Below, piece by piece: positions 1 through 5,803 of a stretch of 64,000 nt of DNA. Numbering within the stretch: position 1 is the stretch's first letter; each line of letters starts with the position of its first letter. Location of the stretch: assembly GCA_020532085.1 (NCBI GenBank), contig JAJBAV010000004.1:1-64000 (forward strand), given 5' to 3'. Position numbers and translations under genes: made by a program. The DNA comes from Candidatus Cloacimonadota bacterium. Its GTDB lineage: Bacteria > Cloacimonadota > Cloacimonadia > Cloacimonadales > Cloacimonadaceae. Under the pieces are notes generated by a model, which saw only the letters and a list, made by a program, of their open reading frames with translations, ran no database searches and was not told where the DNA came from.

Positions 1-91
1 CGGCGCCAGCGTGAGCACCGTGAAAAACGCCATCGACAACGGCTACCTGGACAAGGTCGGCACCTACGACGACCTCACCGAAGCCTACTAA
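1..91 (+). CDS. 3' end of an unidentified gene (partial)
   Basis: Only the last 29 codons lie in the window, in the frame that starts at base 2, and they end in TAA at 89-91. The visible tail, ending NGYLDKVGTYDDLTEAY, is acidic and shows no motif I can assign. The open frame runs to the window edge and third positions are mostly G or C, as in neighbouring real genes, so I take it as coding. A G/C-rich hairpin with a T-rich tail follows within 15 bases and probably ends the transcript. Function unknown. Confidence 0.6.
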   Translation, partial: GASVSTVKNAIDNGYLDKVGTYDDLTEAY

Positions 92-102
92 CCGGAGGGA
101 TG

Positions 103-130
103 AGGGGGCTGGGAGACCGGCCCCTTCTTT
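103..130 (+). terminator. Probable rho-independent terminator
   Basis: GGGGC at 105-109 pairs with GCCCC at 120-124, with a short GG/CC pair inside the loop, followed by TTCTTT. It sits 12 bases after the stop codon of the upstream gene. The stem is short and the T tract is interrupted. Confidence 0.5.
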
Positions 131-190
131 AATTCGTCGCGGAAAAGCGCGGAAAAAGGGAAAATGGGGTCAGAAAAAGAGGGGTTTTTG

Positions 191-292
191 AAAACAGAGG
201 GACAGAGGGACAGAGTTATGTACCATAAGCTTCAGCTTGTTGGGTGTCCGAGATTCATCTCGAGGCACAAGGATAAAAACAGAGGGACAGAG
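191..292. repeat. 17-nt direct repeat in the 92-392 gap
   Basis: AAAACAGAGGGACAGAG occurs exactly at 191-207 and 276-292, with GAGGGACAGAG partly reiterated after the first copy. Apart from this, the terminator and the AATCCGT tract, I see nothing in the gap between 92 and 392. Confidence 0.6.
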
Positions 293-329
293 AGAGGTTT
301 GAGGTGGTGGCGGGGGTGGGGGATGCTTG

Positions 330-363
330 AATCCGTATAATCCGTTTAATCAGTTGAATCCGT
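330..363. repeat. Four AATCCGT-type heptamers in tandem
   Basis: AATCCGT, AATCCGT, AATCAGT and AATCCGT follow one another with a period of 9 bases just upstream of a small gene. A similar tract with a period of 8-9 bases is found at 37537-37568, also between genes. Confidence 0.6.
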
Positions 364-392
364 AGGGAAAAAATAAAACAAAGGAGGGACAA

Positions 393-581
393 GTGAACGA
401 GAACCTGCTGAAAGAACTTGCCCGGGAACTGGCCACCAAGGTGAACAACCTGGTGGACATCCCCATCATCAAAGAAGAAGATGAACAGGCGTTCTTTGAA
501 CTGATCATCCTGCTGATGCTGGAACTGGTCTTCAACCGCCTGGGTTTCAAGAACGTTGTCGAAATCTCGCCGCGTGTGTGA
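393..581 (+). CDS. Small acidic protein, 62 aa, unknown function
   Basis: A GTG start at 393 is preceded by a strong ribosome binding site, AAAGGAGGG (380-388), which decides the start. The 62-residue product is helical and acidic in its first half (KEEDEQ around residues 27-32), then has a hydrophobic stretch AFFELIILLMLELVF, more like a buried amphipathic helix than a classical TM segment. No family is recognised. Its last codons overlap the GTG of a 14-codon frame (GTGA overlap), the first of three micro-ORFs downstream. It is convergent with the retron operon on the other strand. The ribosome binding site and composition make translation likely; the function is open. Confidence 0.6.
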   Translation: MNENLLKELARELATKVNNLVDIPIIKEEDEQAFFELIILLMLELVFNRLGFKNVVEISPRV

Positions 582-743
582 AACGCAAACTGCGCAAGAG
601 GCGCAAGGACAGTAACACGTGATGGATTCCGGGGCCACAGGGGTTAAAACCCCCTCCCTGGAATGATAAATCGGGGCCTGCACTTCGGTGTGGGCCCATT
701 ACATTGCCTTCTACAAGGAGGAAACAGATACCAGTTTGTCTAA
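578..743 (+). other. Chain of three overlapping micro-ORFs
   Basis: Three short frames follow the 62-aa gene, each starting inside the stop codon of the one before: 578-622 (14 aa, very basic, VKRKLRKRRKDSNT), 622-666 (14 aa) and 663-743 (26 aa, MINRGLHFGVG...). The junctions are GTGA, TGATG and ATGA, the kind of overlap used in translational coupling. None has its own ribosome binding site. This could be a coupled micro-operon, the remains of a longer gene broken by frameshifts, or chance. Confidence 0.25.
626..697 (+). other. Pair of RNA hairpins, one capped by a UUCG tetraloop
   Basis: GGGCCTGCAC (674-683) pairs over all ten bases (two G-T pairs) with GTGTGGGCCC (688-697) around the loop TTCG. 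The closing pair is C-G, the extra-stable cUUCGg arrangement, which argues that the + strand is the RNA. Just before it GGGG (640-643) and CCCC (650-653) close a TTAAAA loop, and ATTCC near 626 can pair with GGAAT near 661. No T tract follows, so this is not a standard terminator. Confidence 0.4.
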
Positions 744-797
744 ACTGAAACGCAACAAGTATGGACTTATGGCAAACAGGCAGTTAACTTCGTAAAA

Positions 798-1082
798 TCA
801 TCCTCCACCGATAATCTTGAACAAATAGCTAACAAGAAAAATTGATCCAAACACAATGAAGAGCCATTTGAAAAAGGTAACGATCTGCCCCAGACAGGAT
901 GATTCAAAATCCCTGTCTGAGCCTGATTTGTAACTTTGCCTGTTCGATGAGTCGCCAGAGTTGTCGTTTTCTTCAATGTAGATATAACCTGTCCCCTTGC
1001 AGTACATGCAAGGTTTCCGACCATAACCGGTCATAACAAATCCGTTGATACAATGCCCACACTTTCTCTGTACCAAAGACAT
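798..1082 (-). CDS. Retron-associated zinc-ribbon, single-TM protein (candidate effector)
   Basis: The 94-residue product has CGHC (residues 8-11) and CMYCKGTG (25-32), a CxxC...CxxCxGxG pair resembling the zinc repeats of DnaJ. A serine-rich linker follows, then one hydrophobic segment at about 66-90 (IVTFFKWLFIVFGSIFLVSYL) and a glycine tail. I start at the ATG at 1082 because GGAGGT lies 5 bases upstream. A longer frame opens with GTG at 1148 but has no ribosome binding site. It follows the retron reverse transcriptase in the same direction and should share its mRNA. Known retrons pair the RT and its RNA with an effector that harms the cell when released. A small membrane protein fits that role, but this is inferred from position and topology only. 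I know no named family for it. Confidence 0.7.
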   Translation of the reverse strand: MSLVQRKCGHCINGFVMTGYGRKPCMYCKGTGYIYIEENDNSGDSSNRQSYKSGSDRDFESSCLGQIVTFFKWLFIVFGSIFLVSYLFKIIGGG

Positions 1083-1158
1083 AATACCTCCATTAATTAC
1101 CTCGAATCGCTGTAGATGCAATAACCACTTCTGTGGGTCAACGTTCACTTCATATCAT

Positions 1159-2187
1159 CTATGTACTCCCCCTGAGGGTTTTCAGCATGGCAATGGCCCG
1201 GGCTGCCTCCCTGTCGGAGGGATCCAGAAAGCGAATGTAACCAGCCAAGCCGAGCAGGTGGTTGATCCATAAATGAGTTTTGGTGCCGTGTTTGGCAGCC
1301 TGGTCCGCCAGCCCGAAGCGGCTGAGGTAATACAGCTGCTGTCTGAGGTGCATGCGCCTGGACCGGGCCGCACGGAGGCCGTTGTTCACCATCACTCCCG
1401 TAACTTCCTGGCGGCGGTGCCTACGGATCACCCGGTTTTTTTCCGGATTGAGCCTTAGGCCCAGGGTTTCGATCACGGAGGCAACGCGTCTGATCACCAA
1501 GCCGGGCTTGAAATCGCCGGAAAAAGTTAAATCATCTGCATAGCGGGTGTAACGGATGTTGGCCTGACGGCAAAAATGAAAGATCCTTTGATCGGCCTCA
1601 CGAAAGATGAGGTTGGAGAGAGTGGGACTGGTGGGCGCACCCTGGGGCAGCGAACCGTTTAGGCAGGTGAGTTTGGCCAGCAAGGTGGCCACCTGGGGAT
1701 GGTAGCCGACGCCATGAAAGACCTGATAAACCTGATACTCGCGCAGAGAGCCGAAGAAATCGCTGACATCCAGCTTGAGCAGGAGGGGTTGGCGGGTGTG
1801 GAAATTGGCGTTGTCTTTCACGGACGAGCCTGGCTGATAAGCTTTGGCAGCTGGATCAACGGGCAAGCGGGCCAGGATGAGGTCGAGGATCACGCGCTGC
1901 ATTTCCTTGAGAGTGGGCAGGGGTTCGTGAAGTTCACGGAACCCACCGTTGCGCTTGGGGATCCGGAAACACCGGTAATACTTATGGGGGCGGTTGGCAA
2001 TGCACATCACCAAGGAGATGTCAAAGCCGAGAAACCAGGCAAGGTTCTTCTGATCGAGGATAACGGGCAGTTCCTGGTCGTAGAGCCGGCGCGCGCGCTC
2101 CAGCAGCAGCCGCGTTCTATCGGGCGGAATTCCGTGAATCTCACGGCAGGCGCGGCGGATGGCAGCTTCGTATTCTGACCAGTTCAT
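1159..2187 (-). CDS. Retron-type reverse transcriptase
   Basis: This 342-residue RNA-directed DNA polymerase carries the hallmarks of bacterial retron RTs: NANFH (126-130, the NAxxH motif), LDVSDFF (motif A, catalytic Asp near 140), QGAPTSP (182-188), YADD (216-219, the catalytic pair), a LNPEK motif and VTG (262-264, used in msr recognition). There is no maturase, endonuclease or group II intron domain. It would prime on the 2'-OH of a guanosine in its own RNA and copy the msd into msDNA. That RNA lies directly upstream at 2201-2367, with the a2 arm 14 bases before the ATG. No Shine-Dalgarno sequence is visible at the ATG, as is common when the ncRNA abuts the RT. The zinc-ribbon/TM gene follows. 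Confidence 0.95.
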   Translation of the reverse strand: MNWSEYEAAIRRACREIHGIPPDRTRLLLERARRLYDQELPVILDQKNLAWFLGFDISLVMCIANRPHKYYRCFRIPKRNGGFRELHEPLPTLKEMQRVILDLILARLPVDPAAKAYQPGSSVKDNANFHTRQPLLLKLDVSDFFGSLREYQVYQVFHGVGYHPQVATLLAKLTCLNGSLPQGAPTSPTLSNLIFREADQRIFHFCRQANIRYTRYADDLTFSGDFKPGLVIRRVASVIETLGLRLNPEKNRVIRRHRRQEVTGVMVNNGLRAARSRRMHLRQQLYYLSRFGLADQAAKHGTKTHLWINHLLGLAGYIRFLDPSDREAARAIAMLKTLRGST

Positions 2188-2200
2188 GGTATCAAAGTGG

Positions 2201-2367
2201 ACGGACGCGGTCTCGCATCACTCATGTTTTGTATCCCATGGCAGCGTCTAGTAAGCGCAGCGCACAGACGCTGCCATGGCAGCACGTAATGGGGTCCTTC
2301 CGGAAATGATGACTCATCATTCCTCCGCGTTTGCACACGGTTGCGCTGAAAACTCAACCGCGTCCGT
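2201..2367 (-). ncRNA. Retron msr-msd RNA
   Basis: On the minus strand, arm a1 (2367-2357, ACGGACGCGGT) is an exact 11-base complement of arm a2 (2211-2201, ACCGCGTCCGT). After a1 comes CAGCG, whose G at 2346 is the likely branching guanosine. Two msr-type hairpins follow: 2340-2325 (CCGTG/CGCGG, loop TGCAAA) and 2323-2302 (core ATGATGA/TCATCAT). The msd is a perfect 14-bp stem, 2279-2266 with 2249-2236 (CCATGGCAGCGTCT), with a 16-nt loop. Order, sizes and position directly 5' of the RT match known retrons. Arm a1 overlaps the last codons of the upstream gene. The exact 5' and 3' ends are not visible. Confidence 0.88.
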
Positions 2368-2686
2368 ACCAAAATTTCCTTCTCCGCGTGAGCGGAACAT
2401 AGACGGGCTCTTCGGCCAATCTGTTGCTGCGGCCGTTTTCGAGGGCGGGCAGCAAAAATGAGCTTCCTCTTTTGCCCAGTTTCCTGGCCAGCTTCCGCAA
2501 TTCGATGATGCCAGCAGAACTCAGCCGATAAGATCCACCGTTTTTCCGGAGCAGATCACGAGCCAGCAATTGTTCAAGATTAGAGCGTAGAGCCTGCTGA
2601 TCAAGACCCCAGCGCTCAAGCTGGCGCGGAGACATCCCCCGGCTGGCAAAGCCAAGCAGATAAAACTGGACCTCGCAATCTTGCAT
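2354..2686 (-). CDS. Winged-helix DNA-binding protein of the retron operon
   Basis: The 110-residue product looks like a small winged helix-turn-helix. A helical pair (MSPRQLERWGLDQQALRSNL) and a recognition-like helix (LEQLLARDLLRK) are followed by a beta-wing (GGSYRLSSAGI). The tail is basic (PLTRRRKFWYGRG). The gene precedes the msr-msd RNA in the same direction. Its last four codons and stop (YGRG-stop) lie in or beside the a1 arm, so coding and RNA-pairing constraints overlap. Winged-helix partners are known in several retron classes, where they act as regulator, antitoxin-like partner or part of the effector complex. Which applies here cannot be told. Repeated TTAGGCGG boxes just upstream suggest autoregulation. 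The ATG at 2686 has only a weak GGCGG site. Confidence 0.7.
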   Translation of the reverse strand: MQDCEVQFYLLGFASRGMSPRQLERWGLDQQALRSNLEQLLARDLLRKNGGSYRLSSAGIIELRKLARKLGKRGSSFLLPALENGRSNRLAEEPVYVPLTRRRKFWYGRG

Positions 2687-2692
2687 ATCTAA

Positions 2693-2717
2693 CCGCCTAA
2701 CCTGGCAACCCGCCTAA
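2693..2717 (-). promoter_or_regulatory. Direct-repeat operator candidate ahead of the retron operon
   Basis: TTAGGCGG (minus strand) occurs at 2717-2710 and 2700-2693, 17 bases apart, immediately upstream of the winged-helix start codon. The spacing puts the two boxes roughly on opposite faces of the helix. Autorepression by the winged-helix protein is inferred. Confidence 0.35.
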
Positions 2718-2748
2718 TGGCTATGTCGCCTCTGCTTATCTCTGGATT

Positions 2749-2777
2749 CAAGAAGTGTATCGGCAGTTTCTTGTCAA
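2749..2777 (-). promoter_or_regulatory. Probable promoter of the retron operon
   Basis: TTGACA (2777-2772) is followed after 17 bases by TTCTTG (2754-2749). It fits the TTGAC-N16/17-NNNNNTG pattern seen upstream of most genes here. The lipoprotein/TonB operon promoter has the same TTCTTG element. Confidence 0.45.
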
Positions 2778-2809
2778 CGTTTTTTTCGGTGTCCTTCTTG
2801 TCTTCGCGC

Positions 2810-2838
2810 TTGACAAATTTGACTTCCTGGAAATATTG
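2810..2838 (+). promoter_or_regulatory. Probable promoter of the secreted endonuclease gene
   Basis: TTGACA at 2810-2815 is followed after 17 bases by ATATTG. An overlapping alternative, TTGACT (2819-2824) with CATTAT at 2842-2847, is also possible. It is back to back with the retron promoter. Confidence 0.45.
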
Positions 2839-2885
2839 ACCCATTATACATTTACGCATCACGCCAGCCACCGTCAGGAGATCAG

Positions 2886-3014
2886 ATGAAACAAGAGATC
2901 CAGGCGCATTCTCCGGCTGGGGACCAGAGGCTGTTTTCCGCTTCGGAGCGGACCCTTCGCATTCTGCCAGAGGCAATTTATCCACAAGGAAAATACTCAT
3001 GCACAAAAGAGTGA
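2886..3014 (+). CDS. Possible 42-codon leader ORF before the endonuclease
   Basis: ATG at 2886 is preceded by AGGAG at a good distance, and the frame of 42 codons (MKQEIQAHSPAGD...) ends in TGA at 3012-3014, 14 bases past the endonuclease ATG at 2999. It occupies the whole leader between the likely promoter and the nuclease gene, so ribosomes terminating here could affect translation of the next gene. No recognisable peptide family. It may be fortuitous. Confidence 0.25.
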   Translation: MKQEIQAHSPAGDQRLFSASERTLRILPEAIYPQGKYSCTKE

Positions 3015-5455
3015 TGATATTCGCGATAGCCCTGCTGTCCGCGGCCCTGGCCTGGGCCCAGTACACTGTCGATTTTGAAGGCACGGGCGAAACCAAAACC
3101 GCCTATGCCAGCGGAACCGTCAACCTCAGCGGCCTGAACTGGGATCTGACCGAAGTGCTGATCGGCACTTCAGATACAGATTTCAAGAACGGCGCGCGCT
3201 CAGCGAGATTGCGTGGTTACGGGACCAGTTCCATGACCATGCTGGCCGACAAGAGCAACGGGCTGGGCACCATCTCTTTTCAGTACCGCCGCTACGGCAC
3301 CGACGCCCAGGTGGATTGGAAGGTGGAATACAGCACCAACCAAGGCAGCAACTGGACCCAGATCGGATCCAGCTTCACGGCTCCGGCTTCTGATGTTGTT
3401 CAGACCTTTACCGCCACGGTCAACGCCTCCGGCGGCGTGCGGATCAGGATCAAACGGGCCACGGAAACCGGCGCCAGCAACCAGAGGTTGAACATCGATG
3501 ACATCACTCTCACGGATCATACCGGCAGCGGCCCGGTCATCTATGCAAGCGGCAATCTGAGCGCTTTCTCAACCCCGGTGGGAACTCCCTCCGCCACTCA
3601 GTCCTACAGCCTTTCCGGCAGCAACCTTACAGAAGGCATCGGCATCAGCATCCCCGTAGGTTTCGAGATCTCCACCGATGGCGGCAGCAGCTACCATTCC
3701 GGAGCCTATAGCGTGGCCTCCAACTTCAACGGACAGGTTTTGGTACGTTTGACCGGAACGACAGCAGGATCCTACAGTGGAAATATTGTCCACAGCAGCG
3801 CCGGAGCCTCCAACGCTGATCTGGCCGTATCCGGAACGGTTGGCGCCGCGGGCAGCGGTTACTATGGCAGCATAAGCGGTTACGGAGAAACGCTGAAGGG
3901 ACTGCTGCATTCCTTGGTGAAAGAAAAACACACCACCGAATTTGTCTATTACAACACCACCGACCAACTCAAATACACCGACGAAAAACCTCTGAACACA
4001 GACAACGTGATCCTTTTCTACACCGGCTGGACTTATGCGAAAACCGATTATCCCGGCTTTTGGGACAAAGAGCACACCTGGAGCAAGAGCCACGGCGATT
4101 TTGGCGAAACCGCCCCTGCCGGCACCGACTTGCACAATCTAAGGCCCTGCGACTCCTCGGTCAATTCCTCCAAAAGCAACAAAGACTTCGCGGAAGGCGG
4201 CTCTGAATACATCGATACCAGCCTGCCCGGAGGAGGTTCGCTGGGCTCAGGATGCTATACCACAACAGATACCTGGGAGCCGCGCGATGAGGACAAAGGC
4301 GACACCGCGCGCATCATCATGTACATGGCGGTGCGTTACGAAGGCGATGACACCGGGACCCCGGTCGATCTCGAGATAGTTGACCACGTCTATACCGACG
4401 CGGGCCAGAACCTGCCGCTTTACGGAAAACTGGCCACCCTGCTGCAGTGGCACGTTCAGGACCCTCCGGACACATGGGAAGACCGGCGCAACGACCGCAT
4501 CGAGGAACGCCAGGGCAACCGCAACCCCTTCATCGACCGGCCTGACTTTGCCACCCGCATCTGGGCGCCCTGTCCCCTCTACGCCGACAATCTCTCCCAA
4601 AACAGCTTCACCGCCCACTGGAGCACGCCCATTGATGCCACCAGCTACTTTCTGCAAGTGGTCTCGGACACCCTGAGCCTGATCAATGTGAGCGGCTACG
4701 AAAACCTCGACGTGGATCTGGTTACCCAATATGATGTAACCGGGCTCGGCCCTGCCGGAACCTACTATTTCCGGCTGCGCTCCTTCTTTGAAGACGATTA
4801 CTCCATGTATTCGCCCTTTCTTGCAGTGAATCACGAAGATCCCCTGCCCGTGGAACTGGCCGGCTTCACCGCCACCATCTCCGCGGACAACTATGTCAAT
4901 CTGCTCTGGGTAACCCATTCCGAAACGGGAGTGCTGGGCTACTACGTGTTCCGCGGCTGTAATGACGATCCGGAAAACGCCGTTCTGGCCAGCCCGCTGA
5001 TCGCGGCCACCAACACCTCCCAGCAACAGAGCTACATCTTCACCGACACCGGTCTGGACGCGGAAGGAACCTATTGGTACTGGCTGCAAAACGTCGATCT
5101 GGACGGCTCCAGCGCCTGGCACGGCCCGGTCTCGATAGCTTACAGCCAAGGCCAGGATTCCACTCCCACGATCCCTCTGGCCACCTCGCTCGACCCCATC
5201 TACCCCAATCCCTTCAATCCTCAGGCCAGCCTGCCTTTCAGCCTGGCCCGCGGCGGCCTGGTGAGCATCAATGTGTATGATCTGAGGGGAAGGTTGGTGA
5301 AGGTTTTTGACCTGGGCGAACTTGCTGCCGGCAGACATCAGATCCAGTGGGACGGAGCGGACTCCGGCGGTTCCCCCTGCCCCACGGGATTGTATTTCTT
5401 CAGAATGAGCACCCCCGAAGGAACTTTTTCCCGCAAAGCCATGCTGGTCAAGTAA
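2999..5455 (+). CDS. Secreted endonuclease I family nuclease with C-terminal sorting domain
   Basis: An 818-residue exported protein. Residues 1-21 are a signal peptide (MHKRVMIFAIALLSAALAWAQ). A jelly-roll-like region (about 25-175) and a beta-rich domain (180-285) precede an endonuclease I (EndA/NucM-type) domain at about 290-520, recognised by EHTWSKSHGDFG near 359 and DLHNLRPCD. The family is a metal-dependent, non-specific DNA/RNA nuclease whose catalytic His lies in this motif. A fibronectin-III-like domain (525-610) and a FlgD-Ig-like sorting domain (about 730-818, YPNPFNP...YDLRGRLV) follow. The ATG at 2999 has AAGGA upstream. Likely role: surface or released degradation of extracellular nucleic acid. 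The gene is followed by palindromic element copy 1 rather than a classical terminator. Confidence 0.92.
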   Translation: MHKRVMIFAIALLSAALAWAQYTVDFEGTGETKTAYASGTVNLSGLNWDLTEVLIGTSDTDFKNGARSARLRGYGTSSMTMLADKSNGLGTISFQYRRYGTDAQVDWKVEYSTNQGSNWTQIGSSFTAPASDVVQTFTATVNASGGVRIRIKRATETGASNQRLNIDDITLTDHTGSGPVIYASGNLSAFSTPVGTPSATQSYSLSGSNLTEGIGISIPVGFEISTDGGSSYHSGAYSVASNFNGQVLVRLTGTTAGSYSGNIVHSSAGASNADLAVSGTVGAAGSGYYGSISGYGETLKGLLHSLVKEKHTTEFVYYNTTDQLKYTDEKPLNTDNVILFYTGWTYAKTDYPGFWDKEHTWSKSHGDFGETAPAGTDLHNLRPCDSSVNSSKSNKDFAEGGSEYIDTSLPGGGSLGSGCYTTTDTWEPRDEDKGDTARIIMYMAVRYEGDDTGTPVDLEIVDHVYTDAGQNLPLYGKLATLLQWHVQDPPDTWEDRRNDRIEERQGNRNPFIDRPDFATRIWAPCPLYADNLSQNSFTAHWSTPIDATSYFLQVVSDTLSLINVSGYENLDVDLVTQYDVTGLGPAGTYYFRLRSFFEDDYSMYSPFLAVNHEDPLPVELAGFTATISADNYVNLLWVTHSETGVLGYYVFRGCNDDPENAVLASPLIAATNTSQQQSYIFTDTGLDAEGTYWYWLQNVDLDGSSAWHGPVSIAYSQGQDSTPTIPLATSLDPIYPNPFNPQASLPFSLARGGLVSINVYDLRGRLVKVFDLGELAAGRHQIQWDGADSGGSPCPTGLYFFRMSTPEGTFSRKAMLVK

Positions 5456-5530
5456 TCCGGCCAATACCTTTCCGGACGAGGCTTGCGGGAGTTTTGGAGG
5501 AGACCCGGGATTTATCCGGATCCGGACTGG

Positions 5531-5617
5531 CTCCCAATATCAATACGGTATCAATACGGAATCAATACGGATTTCATCCGCAATGATTCCGTATTGATAC
5601 CGTATTGATATTGGGAG
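5531..5617. repeat. Interspersed palindromic element, copy 1
   Basis: A 34-bp perfect inverted repeat (5531-5564 and 5584-5617, starting CTCCCAATATCAATACGG) encloses a second small stem (TACGGAT / ATCCGCA, loop TTC). The whole 87 nt can fold as one long hairpin. The arms are built of ATCAATACGG-like units. Near-identical copies occur at 32951 and 42141. The rest of the 5456-5803 gap shows nothing else except the ribosome binding site of the next gene. Confidence 0.92.
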
Positions 5618-5803
5618 CGGAGCACGGAGGGCAAAAAATAGCTTTACAAAAATTTGGCCGTACATTTACTTGGTCCTTTGTGCTAACTGTGTGTTTTAGT
5701 TATGTAATCGGCAGTCCGCAAGCCGGGAACTCCGGCGGGGTTGCCGCAATAGATGAGATGATCAACCATAACACCAAAACAAAGGGAAAAAGGAGATGAT
5801 CGT

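Noticed and set aside
736-795. 20-codon TTG frame after AAGGAGG at 716
   Set aside because: The spacing from the Shine-Dalgarno to TTG is too long, the frame is very short and no homology is visible.
1159-2187. Group II intron maturase or diversity-generating retroelement as identity of the RT
   Set aside because: No maturase or endonuclease domain, no intron RNA ends and no template/variable repeat pair. NAxxH, VTG and the a1/a2/msd structure point to a retron.
2689-3096. 135-codon minus-strand frame over the retron/endonuclease promoter region
   Set aside because: It runs antisense into the signal peptide of the endonuclease, has no ribosome binding site and overlaps both promoters.
5456-5530. 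TCCGG...CCGGA after the endonuclease as a terminator
   Set aside because: Only 5-6 bp with a long loop and no T tract.
5605-5799. 64-codon frame between palindromic element copy 1 and the 2055-aa gene
   Set aside because: It starts inside the palindrome, has no ribosome binding site and an unstructured sequence.
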